Source: Bacillus sp. 491mf | GTDB lineage: Bacteria > Bacillota > Bacilli > Bacillales > Bacillaceae_G | Length of the DNA stretch: 58,135 nt | Assembly (NCBI RefSeq): GCF_900112415.1 | Contig: NZ_FOLV01000023.1 | Coordinates: 1-58,135 of the forward strand | Direction of reading: 5' to 3' | Shown: positions 16,986 through 25,621 of the stretch, piece by piece | Layout of the letters: each line of letters starts with the position of its first letter | Numbering within the stretch: the first letter of the stretch is position 1 | Notes under the pieces: model-generated | Seen by the model: the letters and a program-made list of their open reading frames with translations, nothing else | Told to the model about the DNA's origin: nothing | Databases searched by the model: none | Made by a program: the position numbers and the translations under genes

Positions 16986-19900
16986 ATAAATCTAAGTCTA
17001 CACCTCGTTGTCTTGGACGTTTTATTCTCATTGCTCTTGCTTGTCGTTGTCGTTCCTGAGTTTTTCTATCCGCATCACGTTCAGCTTGCTCAATAGCATA
17101 TAAAATTTCTCCAATTAGACCACCCGCATGTGAATGCTCAGAAGTAGGGATATCAGGTGTGAATTTCGATTGCCACGCTGAACCTTTTTCTACAAATACA
17201 TCTCCACAGTTTTCACATTCCTCACGGAATAATCTCATGAGCGTTGGATTATTTATGTCTATTCCGTACTTATCTAAAACAGCTTGATATGTTGCATAAT
17301 ATTTTTCTAATGTTGCAATATCTTTTTCAGCTTCTTCAGTATTTTGTTTTTCAAAGACAACAATTGCTTTCTTAATTTCTTTCATATTACTAATTGCATC
17401 GTAAATTTCTTCACGCTGATTATAGTTGAATTTTGGTGAATCTTTTAATGTAGAAAATTCAGATACACCAATTACACGGCCATAATAACGATTTGTTTCT
17501 AAAATTTGATGCGCTTGTTCAGGTGTAAAGTATTCAATTTCTTTCCATTCAGGATATTGAAGAGCAAGTTTTAAGATTTCTCTTTCACCAACTACCTCAA
17601 ATGCCTTTTCGATAATTGCTTTCTTTTGTTCATAAGCTTGTTCTTGTGAGAACACTTCTTCAAATTTTGCTTGATTTGCTTTTTGGAACGCCATTTGATC
17701 TGGTGCTTTTCCAAGCCCTTTGGCAAGTTCATCTAGTTTGCGTTCAAATGTACGTTTCCAATTTGTTAATTTATTCATTTCTACTTTCAGTTTTTCATAA
17801 CTTGGCTCTTTAACATAACGTTTTGCATTTTCAATTACTTTGTCACCTTGATATCCTTCAACAAGATAAGCAAATGTTTGTTTTGTAATTTCACCATTTT
17901 GCTTAATATGATCGAATACATATCTTAATTCATCTTTTGTAAATGGTGAAAGGAAGTCTAAGCTAAAGCGTTTGTTGAGTTCGCGAGTTGCTTCGTTTTC
18001 TAATACAACTTTTGCATCTTGAATAATTTCTCGTTGTTGATGCAGCTTATATAACTTTTCATACAATTCATTATTTGATGGATCATTACTAATTTGCTTA
18101 AGTAAAGATTTTTCCCATTTATCTAATTGATCTAAACGTTTTTCACAAGCATCATAACTTACAAAACGTTTCAATTCTTTTGAAGCTAGTTTGATGCTTT
18201 CTCTTTCTTCATTCGTTAAGCTACCTTTTTGCGGACCATCTCTTTCTGGTTTTTCTGGCGCTTCTTTTTTCCAGAACATGTCTCTTTGTTGCTTATATTC
18301 TTCTCTAAATAATTTCAAGAAAGACTTATCCTCGATGCTGAAACCATATTTAGCATACATATTTTCTTTTTGTGTTACAGCGTAATTTTGTAGCAATTGA
18401 ATCTTATTTGAGGATTCTTCAGAACCATCTTTCTTAAACATTGGAATTGCCTTTTTAATTTCTTTTAGTTCGTCTAAAGCTTCATAAATTTCTTTTCTTT
18501 CTTCTTTTGTGAAGCGTGTAAGCTGTTCACGGTTTTCTAATTCGTCAACAGATAATGTACGTCCATGATAACGATTTAACTCTTGAATATCTTTTAATTC
18601 ATGAACAGACAAGTAAGGGAGACGATCCCAATTTGGGTAAGATGCAACTACAGTTCTTCGTAACTCACGCTCTAAAATATCGAAACCATTTTCAATCGCA
18701 TTTCGTTTTTCTTTATACCAGGATTCACGATTTGTAATAGTATCAAATTCTTCTTTATGTTCAGCTTTAAATGCTTTAGGATTTTGTGACTTATTCATTT
18801 GTTCAAATAACTCTTGTTTTCTTTCCTGAAGATTCGATTCCCATCTAGTAAGTTTGTTCAATTCTTTTTGTAGAGTATCAAGCGTGATTGGTGTATCTTT
18901 CATATAACGTTTTGCAATATCTAATTGTTTTGATTGACGATATTCTTCTACCCAATTTATTAAATCATCTTCACTGATTTTGCCATGCTCTTTCATGTGT
19001 TGATATAGTGTACATAATTCACCTTTTGTAAACTCAGATAAAGATTCTGTACTAAAGTGATTTGGAAGTTCTCTAAGTGCTTCTTTTTCAAAGATATCTA
19101 CAGCATTTTCTATTACAGTTTTTTGTTCAGTTACTTTATATAATTGTTGATACAATTCATTATTTGTTGGATCTAATTCTAATTTATTTTGGATACGAGA
19201 TTCCCAATTTTTCAATTGCTCTAAACGTGTAGAACATGATTCATAATTTGCGTATTTTTTTATAACTCGACTTGCATCTTTTAAAGAAACTTTTTCCACA
19301 ACAGACAGTGTATCAAATTCTTTTTCTTGTTTACGAGTTTCTTTAATACGCTGTTTTTCTTCATGGAAAGAACGTACTTCCGCATTATATTTTTTAATCT
19401 CACGATTCAGATCACCTTTCGGTGTTCTGATTCCCTTTTTCTCCATTGCATTTTGTTTCGGACCAAGATGTTGTGTTGGCACGAATAGAAGAGTGTCTTT
19501 TTCTTTTCCTAAGTGAGTATCTAATCGTAAATGAGTAATGCGTTCTTCAAGACCCGCTTTTGCTAATGCTTCATTTGCATGTTTCGCCCACATGGAGCGA
19601 GCTTGAGTAATTGTATCTTTCTCCGCAACAAAACCACGACCACCTTTTACATTTTTGAAACCTGGATTCCATTCCCTTGCCTTTTTTCCAAAACCATTTT
19701 CGTCAATATATCTCATTGTGAGCATGACATGAAAATGCGGATTATTTTCGTCATCACGGTGAATCGCAACATCAGCAACCATTCCATGATTAACAAAATT
19801 TTCTTGAACAAACTCTCTCACTAATTCTTCTTGCTGTTCATGATTAAGTTCTTTTGGAAGCGCAACATTAATTTCTCTTGCTAATTGTGAATCAGATCGT

Positions 19901-20130
19901 TTTTCAACTTTTTCAACTTCATTCCACAATGCTTGACGATCATACACCCACTCAGGAGAATTTTCAGGAGCTAAAACGAAGGCAACAGGTTCTACACCAC
20001 GATGATAAAATTTAATCTCACCTGTAGTTTCATCCACCAATCTGTCTCCAGAACGGTATGCAGCAGCCGCAACTACGTTTCGACCTTCAGATCGTTTGAT
20101 TACTTGGGTATTGTAGTGATAGATTGCCAT
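16984..20130 (-). CDS. mobA: MobA/MobL-type (MOBQ) relaxase with a tandemly duplicated C-terminal module
   Basis: This relaxase would nick oriT and lead the strand into the recipient. From ATG 20130, after GAGGAGGTGA, it has 1048 residues. The N-terminus (MAIYHYNTQVIKRSEGRN, AAAAYRSG) and the metal-binding AIHRDDENNPHFHVML motif near residues 120-134 are those of MobA/MobL; the catalytic tyrosine is probably the one in the AIYHYN segment. The rest is helical and contains two related copies of about 320 residues (roughly 285-610 and 648-970). A longer upstream frame at 20202 lacks a ribosome site. The gene faces the candidate oriT at 20253-20280 and diverges from three accessory genes. Confidence 0.9.
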   Translation of the reverse strand: MAIYHYNTQVIKRSEGRNVVAAAAYRSGDRLVDETTGEIKFYHRGVEPVAFVLAPENSPEWVYDRQALWNEVEKVEKRSDSQLAREINVALPKELNHEQQEELVREFVQENFVNHGMVADVAIHRDDENNPHFHVMLTMRYIDENGFGKKAREWNPGFKNVKGGRGFVAEKDTITQARSMWAKHANEALAKAGLEERITHLRLDTHLGKEKDTLLFVPTQHLGPKQNAMEKKGIRTPKGDLNREIKKYNAEVRSFHEEKQRIKETRKQEKEFDTLSVVEKVSLKDASRVIKKYANYESCSTRLEQLKNWESRIQNKLELDPTNNELYQQLYKVTEQKTVIENAVDIFEKEALRELPNHFSTESLSEFTKGELCTLYQHMKEHGKISEDDLINWVEEYRQSKQLDIAKRYMKDTPITLDTLQKELNKLTRWESNLQERKQELFEQMNKSQNPKAFKAEHKEEFDTITNRESWYKEKRNAIENGFDILERELRRTVVASYPNWDRLPYLSVHELKDIQELNRYHGRTLSVDELENREQLTRFTKEERKEIYEALDELKEIKKAIPMFKKDGSEESSNKIQLLQNYAVTQKENMYAKYGFSIEDKSFLKLFREEYKQQRDMFWKKEAPEKPERDGPQKGSLTNEERESIKLASKELKRFVSYDACEKRLDQLDKWEKSLLKQISNDPSNNELYEKLYKLHQQREIIQDAKVVLENEATRELNKRFSLDFLSPFTKDELRYVFDHIKQNGEITKQTFAYLVEGYQGDKVIENAKRYVKEPSYEKLKVEMNKLTNWKRTFERKLDELAKGLGKAPDQMAFQKANQAKFEEVFSQEQAYEQKKAIIEKAFEVVGEREILKLALQYPEWKEIEYFTPEQAHQILETNRYYGRVIGVSEFSTLKDSPKFNYNQREEIYDAISNMKEIKKAIVVFEKQNTEEAEKDIATLEKYYATYQAVLDKYGIDINNPTLMRLFREECENCGDVFVEKGSAWQSKFTPDIPTSEHSHAGGLIGEILYAIEQAERDADRKTQERQRQARAMRIKRPRQRGVDLDL

Positions 20131-20252
20131 TCGTTTCACCTCCTCATAAATTGAAACTGCTAAACTAAACTTCAAAAGACCCTTCAGGCAACACCGCAGC
20201 ATAGCGAGGACGATTTTTGGTTCTTTGGTTTTCGCGTCGCAGACCGCACACT

Positions 20253-20280
20253 TTGCGCAGCAATGTATAAGTGCGCCCTC
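20253..20280 (+). other. Candidate origin of transfer (MOBQ-type nic region)
   Basis: TAAGTGCGCCCTC at 20268-20280 is the nick-site core known from RSF1010/R1162 and pSK41/pGO1. By analogy the nick is between 20275 and 20276. A small inverted repeat TTGC-GCA-GCAA (20253-20263) lies 4 bases upstream, as in other MOBQ origins. It sits between the relaxase and its divergent accessory genes, the expected place. Confidence 0.85.
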
Positions 20281-20400
20281 TAACTTCGTTCTTAGGGAAA
20301 ATTATAACATTTTATTGAAATTTTCTCAACATTCTGTTATCCTAAAATTAACAAATTTTCAAAAGACAAAAACCTTCAATATAAGAGAGGTGAGAATAAA

Positions 20401-20682
20401 ATGTCAATTCAAAATCCTGAAGAACGATTAGCACATTTAGAAAAGAGACAAAAACAATTGCTGAAAAAGAAAAATGAATTACAACAGAAAATCAAATCTG
20501 AAGACAGAAGAAGGAGAACTCGACGTTTAATTCAAACAGGGGCTATTTTTGAAAAATATTTTGAGTGTGACTCTATTGAAGAAGCTGAACAAATTGCAAT
20601 CCAGTTTGGAGAATTAGTAAAGAAAAAAAAGATTGTCAGAGAGGATTATGTACTTTTAAAAAAAAGAGAAGGAGGAGAATAA
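20401..20682 (+). CDS. Relaxosome accessory protein, MobC-like
   Basis: The 93-residue, very basic coiled-coil protein (RLAHLEKRQKQLLKKKNEL, then RRRRTRRLIQTGAIFEKYF) resembles small mobilisation accessory proteins that bind oriT beside MobA-type relaxases. It starts 270 bases upstream of the divergent relaxase, directly after the oriT region, behind AGAGAGGTGA. It shares the coiled-coil plus R-rich TG motif with the gene at 21439, so the two may be related. Confidence 0.65.
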   Translation: MSIQNPEERLAHLEKRQKQLLKKKNELQQKIKSEDRRRRTRRLIQTGAIFEKYFECDSIEEAEQIAIQFGELVKKKKIVREDYVLLKKREGGE

Positions 20683-20684
20683 CT

Positions 20685-21413
20685 ATGCATCATAACTCCA
20701 CTGGAATTTCTGAACAACTAAAAAAGAATATGGAAGCTTTTACAGAAGCACTCATTATGCATTTACTTCAAAGACGGAAACTACAATCCACTCAAAAAGT
20801 TGAAGAAGAAGTTGAAAAGAAATTAGAAAAAAAGGTTTCTTTACCTAAAGAAGAGATAAAAAAGCATGCAAAGCAAATTACGTATGATGTTATTCATAAA
20901 CTAGAAGAAAAAAAAGAAATAACTGTATTCAATAAAGGCACATATAAACACCCTAGAACCCACGAAATCGTTTACCTTCCTTCTCCACAAATTGCACCTT
21001 ACGGCATGTACAATATTCCAATTGAAAGCGAAAGAATAGCAGCTAGTGTTCCTGAAAGATTGATCGTTGAAAAAACAGATGATGATTTTGATAAAAAATT
21101 TAAATCTGTTCATGAAAATGTGTATTTTAATGTTTATGAATGCCAAGAAAAAGAAGTTTTCTTTATTGGCCGAGAAGTATATGATGCTTCAGAAGCAAGC
21201 GATGGCGTTGTATCTGTTTGTATTGAAAAAATCAGTGACGATTTTGATTCAAAAGAAAAAGCTTTTCTAATTATGGATAAATTTATTGAAGAAGAAATCG
21301 GAAAAGAATTAGAAAAAGATTTAGAGAATGTGTTAGACATCGAAGCAGAGGAATTAGAAGAGGAGATTATTGAAGAACAAGAAATAACAGAAACAATTGA
21401 GATTTCTATGTAA
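20685..21413 (+). CDS. Hypothetical protein of the mobilisation operon
   Basis: The 242-residue protein is highly charged, with an N-terminal helical part (KVEEEVEKKLEKKVS), a central segment of mixed strands with KHPRTHEIVYLPSP, and a strongly acidic C-terminus (LEEEIIEEQEITETIEI). I recognise no family. It begins two bases after the previous gene's stop, with GGAGGAG just ahead, and is followed by another small charged gene, so a relaxosome or transfer role is likely by context. Confidence 0.6.
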   Translation: MHHNSTGISEQLKKNMEAFTEALIMHLLQRRKLQSTQKVEEEVEKKLEKKVSLPKEEIKKHAKQITYDVIHKLEEKKEITVFNKGTYKHPRTHEIVYLPSPQIAPYGMYNIPIESERIAASVPERLIVEKTDDDFDKKFKSVHENVYFNVYECQEKEVFFIGREVYDASEASDGVVSVCIEKISDDFDSKEKAFLIMDKFIEEEIGKELEKDLENVLDIEAEELEEEIIEEQEITETIEISM

Positions 21414-21438
21414 AATTTTTTAAAAGGCGGTGTATACA

Positions 21439-21792
21439 ATGGCTCGAAAAAACAAAACTGAAAAACTTCAAGAGCTTCTAGAAAAAGAAGAACAATTAAA
21501 AAAAGCAAAGCATGATTTACTAAAAGCTATGAAAGCAGAGGAAAAGAAAGAGCGTGAAAAGCGATATAAAAGTACTGGTGAACTAGTAGAAAGTTGTTTC
21601 GACATTGGGCATTTATCATTAGAAGAACGTGAATTATTATTCACCTCTATTTCAACATATGTAAACAGCCAAGTAGCACAGAATTTTCCAAAACAAAACA
21701 ACGATTCTGAAGAAAAAAATAGAGGTTCATCTGAAGATGAACCAGAAGAAATTACTGTAACATCTAGCGATAAAATTTTTCAAGTGTCATAA
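21439..21792 (+). CDS. Second small coiled-coil accessory protein of the mobilisation operon
   Basis: From ATG 21439 behind AGGCGGTG the product has 117 residues: a basic coiled coil (KLQELLEKEEQLKKAKHDLL), then EREKRYKSTGELVESCF and an acidic, serine-rich tail. The RYKSTGELVE motif parallels RRLIQTGAIFE in the protein at 20401, suggesting two diverged copies of one family. An in-frame start at 21430 has poorer spacing. Confidence 0.6.
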   Translation: MARKNKTEKLQELLEKEEQLKKAKHDLLKAMKAEEKKEREKRYKSTGELVESCFDIGHLSLEERELLFTSISTYVNSQVAQNFPKQNNDSEEKNRGSSEDEPEEITVTSSDKIFQVS

Positions 21793-21808
21793 CGAATATG
21801 TTATAAGA

Positions 21809-21851
21809 AAAAATCCCTATTTAGACGTAAAATTCTAAAATAGGGATTTTT
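21809..21851. terminator. Bidirectional terminator between convergent operons
   Basis: AAAAATCCCTATTT (21809-21822) pairs perfectly with its complement at 21838-21851, leaving T tracts on both strands. Confidence 0.85.
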
Positions 21852-21857
21852 AAAAAG

Positions 21858-22343
21858 TTAAAATATAGAGCTTTGATCCACGTTACTAAAAATATTTTCA
21901 GCTTCTTTTGGTGTTGTTTGTTTTTCTGGCAAACTTTCTTCTTTCGGTTTATTTACATTTTGTTGTTGATTCTGTTTTTCTTCTGAATCAACAACAATTG
22001 TTTCATTTTCTGAAGAATGTTGCATTATTTTTAGATCTTCTTTATTTTCAAGATTAGATACTTGTTCTACAGTAGTGTTTACAACCGGAATAGTACCTTC
22101 TTGTAGCGCATTTCTTAATTTTGTTAAATCATTAAAGAATTCTTCTTTTAACAAAAGAGAACGATACATTTCTTGTTGAACATCAAAATTCTTTACATCT
22201 CGATTTCCATATTCACGTATAAAAAATTGTACCAATGTTATTAGTGAATCATTTATATTTCCTTGCGCTTCATACCATTTCCAAAAATCTTCATCTTTAA
22301 TATTTTTCAATTTCCATCCATATTGCTCCGGTCTTTTTTTCAC
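21858..22343 (-). CDS. parR: Likely ParR adaptor protein
   Basis: This 161-residue protein follows parM with a 15-base gap, the place of the DNA-binding adaptor in ParMRC systems. The N-terminal half is helical (VKKRPEQYGWKLKNI, LITLVQFFIREYGNR), and the C-terminal half is low-complexity, rich in Q, E and N, ending in a hydrophobic SSIF that could contact filament ends. I start at GTG 22343 because AGGTGG is 5 bases upstream; GTG 22352 is the alternative. The assignment rests on position and layout. Confidence 0.6.
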   Translation of the reverse strand: MKKRPEQYGWKLKNIKDEDFWKWYEAQGNINDSLITLVQFFIREYGNRDVKNFDVQQEMYRSLLLKEEFFNDLTKLRNALQEGTIPVVNTTVEQVSNLENKEDLKIMQHSSENETIVVDSEEKQNQQQNVNKPKEESLPEKQTTPKEAENIFSNVDQSSIF

Positions 22344-22358
22344 AATTTCCACCTACCC

Positions 22359-23555
22359 TTATCTGGCCAAAACTTCGTTTACAAGTACATCCATACCTTC
22401 AATGTTCATATCAATTGCATACTCTTCCGGAATCCATAGTAACTCTAACTTATTCATCTTACAGAAGGTAGCTAGTTCGTCATATAAATCTTCTTTAAAC
22501 CCAACAGAACCACCACCATAAACAGCAATGACTTGAGCTTCGCTTGCCGTATTTTCTCTGTATTTATTTTTAATATCTTGTAAGATATTTTCAGCTTGAA
22601 CAAATCGAGTTTCATAAAAAAATGATTTCGCTTCTGTATGGAAATTATGTTCTTTATCTTGAAGTATCTCGCTAAATTGTTGTCTTGTTAATTCACCTAT
22701 ACCTGGTTTATCGACTTGTAGCAATTTAATAGCTTCTTTAATCGCATGACCTACACCTTGTTTTTCACCTGTGCAAGCGTCGCTATTAGGATTAACACCA
22801 ACTGTATAGATATACTCTGTCGTTCCATCCCCGATATCCGTGTGTAAAATCTTTTTACGTGAAAATACCGCTTCAGTTAGTAATTTATTAAGTTTATCAT
22901 TACTGTATTTAAGTTCATTTTTACAGAAATCAACATATTGTTTAAACATATCTAAATTCTCTTCACGAATAGCCTTTAACATTAAGTATAACGGTGGAAT
23001 ACCCTCACGAGTTACTTTAACATCATTAAAATCAATTGTTACTGTTACTTTTTCTTCCGCAACATCAACAATAGCAATATGTGTTCCCTCTGAAAAACGT
23101 TCCTGTAAAATTCTAGCTCGTTCAGGAGTCCACTCACTCGCTGGAATAGCTGTAATTAAATCTACTTTTACATTTAATGTTTTAGGTAGTTCTTTTGTAT
23201 CAGCATAAGCTTTTTGAATAGCTTTTGCGGCAGTGATACTAATCGTATGAATGATAGGTAGATCGTCTATATACTTACCACCTTCACTAATATCCATTGA
23301 TTTTACATCTTTTCCGAAATTCATTGCTCGCTCACCAACTAAAAATTGACCACTTCTTTTAATAGCTTTACTAGTAATATGCACATTTAATTCATCTAAT
23401 AAATTAGCAACACATTTTTCAATATTTGTTTCACTAGGCGCAATTGGAGCGAACAATCTTTTATATACACTCTGTACTTTTTCTACTTTGTCACCGACTT
23501 TAAATTTCACTTTATTATTCCCAATATCACTCTTCATATTGAAATACATATTCAT
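22359..23555 (-). CDS. parM: ParM-type plasmid segregation actin
   Basis: The 398-residue protein is an actin-fold ATPase: DIGDGTTEY near residue 235 (phosphate 2 loop), AVYGGGSVGF near 345 (adenosine motif) and a central GEKQGVGHAIKEAI. It would form filaments pushing or pulling plasmid copies apart. Bacillus thuringiensis plasmids are known to carry ParM proteins of this kind that make unusual multi-strand filaments. Start ATG 23555 follows AGGGAG with 9-base spacing. It is the first gene of parMR, with a repeat-rich candidate parC upstream. Confidence 0.85.
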   Translation of the reverse strand: MNMYFNMKSDIGNNKVKFKVGDKVEKVQSVYKRLFAPIAPSETNIEKCVANLLDELNVHITSKAIKRSGQFLVGERAMNFGKDVKSMDISEGGKYIDDLPIIHTISITAAKAIQKAYADTKELPKTLNVKVDLITAIPASEWTPERARILQERFSEGTHIAIVDVAEEKVTVTIDFNDVKVTREGIPPLYLMLKAIREENLDMFKQYVDFCKNELKYSNDKLNKLLTEAVFSRKKILHTDIGDGTTEYIYTVGVNPNSDACTGEKQGVGHAIKEAIKLLQVDKPGIGELTRQQFSEILQDKEHNFHTEAKSFFYETRFVQAENILQDIKNKYRENTASEAQVIAVYGGGSVGFKEDLYDELATFCKMNKLELLWIPEEYAIDMNIEGMDVLVNEVLAR

Positions 23556-23575
23556 AAAAATCATCTCCCTTTCGA

Positions 23576-23845
23576 TGTATATCTTATACCTCAACAATAC
23601 CTTTTTTGTACCTCTTGAATACATTATATACCACAACTAACCCAAAAGCAACCTTTATTATTTTCATTTTGTACAAAAAAGGTACTTTTTTTGTACAATT
23701 TATTATTATTTATTTACAAGTAAACAACAAAGATACCTTAAATATACTTTAATGTTATCTATTTTATACCTTTATTATACAAAATCCATAACAATATTGA
23801 AAATAAATAAATATCGTTATCTAAAAGGTATCCATGTGGTATAAA
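23576..23845. repeat. Candidate parC centromere/operator: scattered ATACCTTT repeats
   Basis: Upstream of parM the motif (A/T)TACCTTT or its complement occurs repeatedly: near 23585, 23598, 23629, 23669, 23733, 23766 and 23825, including a dyad GTACAAAAAAGGTAC (23671-23685). ParR of other systems binds such repeats both to partition and to repress parM. Confidence 0.55.
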
Positions 23846-23966
23846 TTTAGATTCACTTTTAATGTAAATTATATTTCCTCTTAAACGCCATTCGTGAATC
23901 GTAGTTGGAAGTCGAAATTGGGGCAGAAGAGGGGGAGAGAGAATTTATTTTTCGCACCTCAAAAAC

Positions 23967-23994
23967 AAAGAGCCCTAATCTAGGACTCTTTTTC
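23967..23994 (+). terminator. Terminator-like hairpin
   Basis: AAAGAGCCCTA and TAGGACTCTTT pair with one mismatch, followed by a T tract. No plus-strand gene ends here, so the source transcript is unknown. Confidence 0.55.
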
Positions 23995-24120
23995 TTAAAG
24001 CTCTGATTTACGCAATCAAACAGTAGAGAAGTACAGATCGTATCTGTCAATGGTACCGGACTGAGCGTTTTTTGCGAAGGAGGATAAGGAATTGACAGAT
24101 TTACTTTGCCAAGACGCTTG

Positions 24121-24204
24121 AACCTATTGCAAATAGGTTGAAAGGTCTTCCCAACCTGTTTGCCTGGCTAGCGCCGAGCGAGCCCCTGCCAAGATTGGCG
24201 GGGG
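24121..24204. other. Two strong hairpins in a GC-rich island
   Basis: AACCTATT-GCA-AATAGGTT (24121-24139) is a perfect 8-bp stem. CCCCTGCCAA-GA-TTGGCGGGGG (24183-24204) pairs over 10 bp with one T-G wobble and is followed by a G-run. The DNA is much richer in G and C than its surroundings and holds no convincing gene; the frame at 24138 is probably chance. A replication signal or a structured RNA is possible. Confidence 0.5.
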
Positions 24205-24220
24205 GGTGGGGGTGGTTGAT

Positions 24221-24739
24221 TCACTTCCAGAATTGCCACCATCTTTTCTTTTTTTGCTTCTGTTGTTTTGTTTCTATTACTTCTCGCAATGTTTGCAGCA
24301 ACAATTCATCTCGTTTTTTTATACTTTCATCGACATATTTTCGCAATTCCTCTAACTCTTGCTTGATCCTCGCTATTTCATTTTCCGTATTAATAGAAGT
24401 ATGAGTGTGTTTTAATTGTTTTGGTTGTTTGTTGTGGTTGTTATGTATGTTTTCTGCGTTTTCTGTGTTTATAAACTCTTCTTGGACGTTTAAAACATTT
24501 TTTATACACTCTGTAATTGTTCCAAATTCGTTTTCGTGAAGATGTATCATTTTTTGAAAAAGCTCTACATCATATGGGGAATATAGTACTCGGCCATTCT
24601 TTTTTGTAAAACTATAGCCCAAACGTCTGAAATGGCTCGTATAGGTACGTAAGCTACTTGCAGTAACATTTAACTTGTTTACAACATCCGAACTGTTTAA
24701 ATAGCTTTTTGAAGACTCTAGAGTGATGACTTTACTCAT
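24221..24739 (-). CDS. MerR-like HTH and coiled-coil protein (DUF3967-like)
   Basis: The 172-residue protein begins with a winged HTH (LNSSDVVNKLNVTASSLRTYTSHFRRLGYSF), has a middle linker, then a long coiled coil (EIARIKQELEELRKYVDESI) and ends KKKRWWQFWK. That architecture is common on Bacillus plasmids and resembles RacA and DUF3967 proteins, which bind DNA and may anchor it. Start ATG 24739 follows GGGAGGTG. Upstream lie two pairs of 20-bp-phased repeats that could be its operators. Confidence 0.7.
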   Translation of the reverse strand: MSKVITLESSKSYLNSSDVVNKLNVTASSLRTYTSHFRRLGYSFTKKNGRVLYSPYDVELFQKMIHLHENEFGTITECIKNVLNVQEEFINTENAENIHNNHNKQPKQLKHTHTSINTENEIARIKQELEELRKYVDESIKKRDELLLQTLREVIETKQQKQKKKRWWQFWK

Positions 24740-24816
24740 AAATACACCTCCCTTTTTAAACGTAAAAAACATTGTGGATGTTGTAAACATTCGAGACAGT
24801 TATAAAAAAGCCTTGT

Positions 24817-24898
24817 GCTTCCCTAAAACAAGTCAAGCTTCCCTAAAAAAATTATGTGTATTTACAAGGCTCTACAAAGCCTTCCAAAGCTCTACAAA
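24817..24898. repeat. Two pairs of direct repeats spaced 20 bp
   Basis: GCTTCCCTAAAA occurs at 24817 and 24837; GCTCTACAAA occurs at 24869 and 24889. Both pairs are exactly 20 bp apart, two turns of DNA. The repeats lie between two minus-strand genes, upstream of the MerR-like gene. They look like operators or short iterons. Confidence 0.6.
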
Positions 24899-24911
24899 AT
24901 GTGTTTTAGTG

Positions 24912-25550
24912 TTAGTTCTTGCTTGAAATTATTTTTGCAAATATACGTTTCTTTATCTCACATTCAGCAATATGATCTATATTTCCATGTCGCATCCATT
25001 CACTAATTATTTCTTTAATTAGGCTGGCTACAATAAATTCTAAAGGATGTTCGCCAATACAATGTGCCTCCCCAAATAGATCTCTTGATTTTTTTTGAAA
25101 GTCCTTTAAATTGACAATTTCATAATCTACTTTGTTACTAAGAGAAACAGGTGGGAGAATATGTTTGAGTAACCCACATAACAATTGTTCAAGATCGTAT
25201 TCAGCAACATAGACGTCTTTTTTCCAGTGTAATTCTTTAAATTGAATTGGGTTCAGAGTTTTATTTGTTGGCAATACTCTAATAGTTATACCATCATTGT
25301 ACTCAAGGGAACTAAAACCATACGATATGAGATCAAAAACTGTAAGATTACTTAAACGTTTTTGGTAACCCCTAAAAGCATTTTGACGTGCTTGATAAGG
25401 AATATTATATTTTTGTAGATATTTTGGAGTGCAAAATTTATATCCCCATGTATTTTCATAAAGTCCAGGAATGTCTGTTTCTAATACCTCATATAGTTCA
25501 TATTCACCTGTTATTTCATAATTGTTAAATAATAGATTTTCTCCACCCAT
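24912..25550 (-). CDS. Hypothetical protein
   Basis: From ATG 25550 the product is 212 residues, without signal or membrane segments, and contains GYKFCTPKYLQKYNIPYQARQ and a C-terminal helical part (FIVASLIKEIISEWMRHG). No family is recognised. AGGAG lies 12 bases upstream, a long spacing. A longer open frame runs to 25817 but overlaps the preceding HTH gene and lacks a ribosome site, so I treat it as chance. The gene may be co-transcribed with the HTH gene upstream. Confidence 0.55.
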   Translation of the reverse strand: MGGENLLFNNYEITGEYELYEVLETDIPGLYENTWGYKFCTPKYLQKYNIPYQARQNAFRGYQKRLSNLTVFDLISYGFSSLEYNDGITIRVLPTNKTLNPIQFKELHWKKDVYVAEYDLEQLLCGLLKHILPPVSLSNKVDYEIVNLKDFQKKSRDLFGEAHCIGEHPLEFIVASLIKEIISEWMRHGNIDHIAECEIKKRIFAKIISSKN

Positions 25551-25621
25551 GAATTTAATCAACTCCTGCAAAATGTATTTGTTGGTATAATTTGATATCT
25601 TGTATGATTTAAGAATAGAAA

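Noticed and set aside
20131-20202. Longer N-terminus of the relaxase
   Set aside because: The extra 24 codons have no ribosome site, while ATG 20130 follows GAGGAGGTGA and gives the family start.
24138-24404. Plus-strand frame of 88 codons
   Set aside because: It is antisense to the end of the MerR-like gene and includes the GC hairpin; no coding features.
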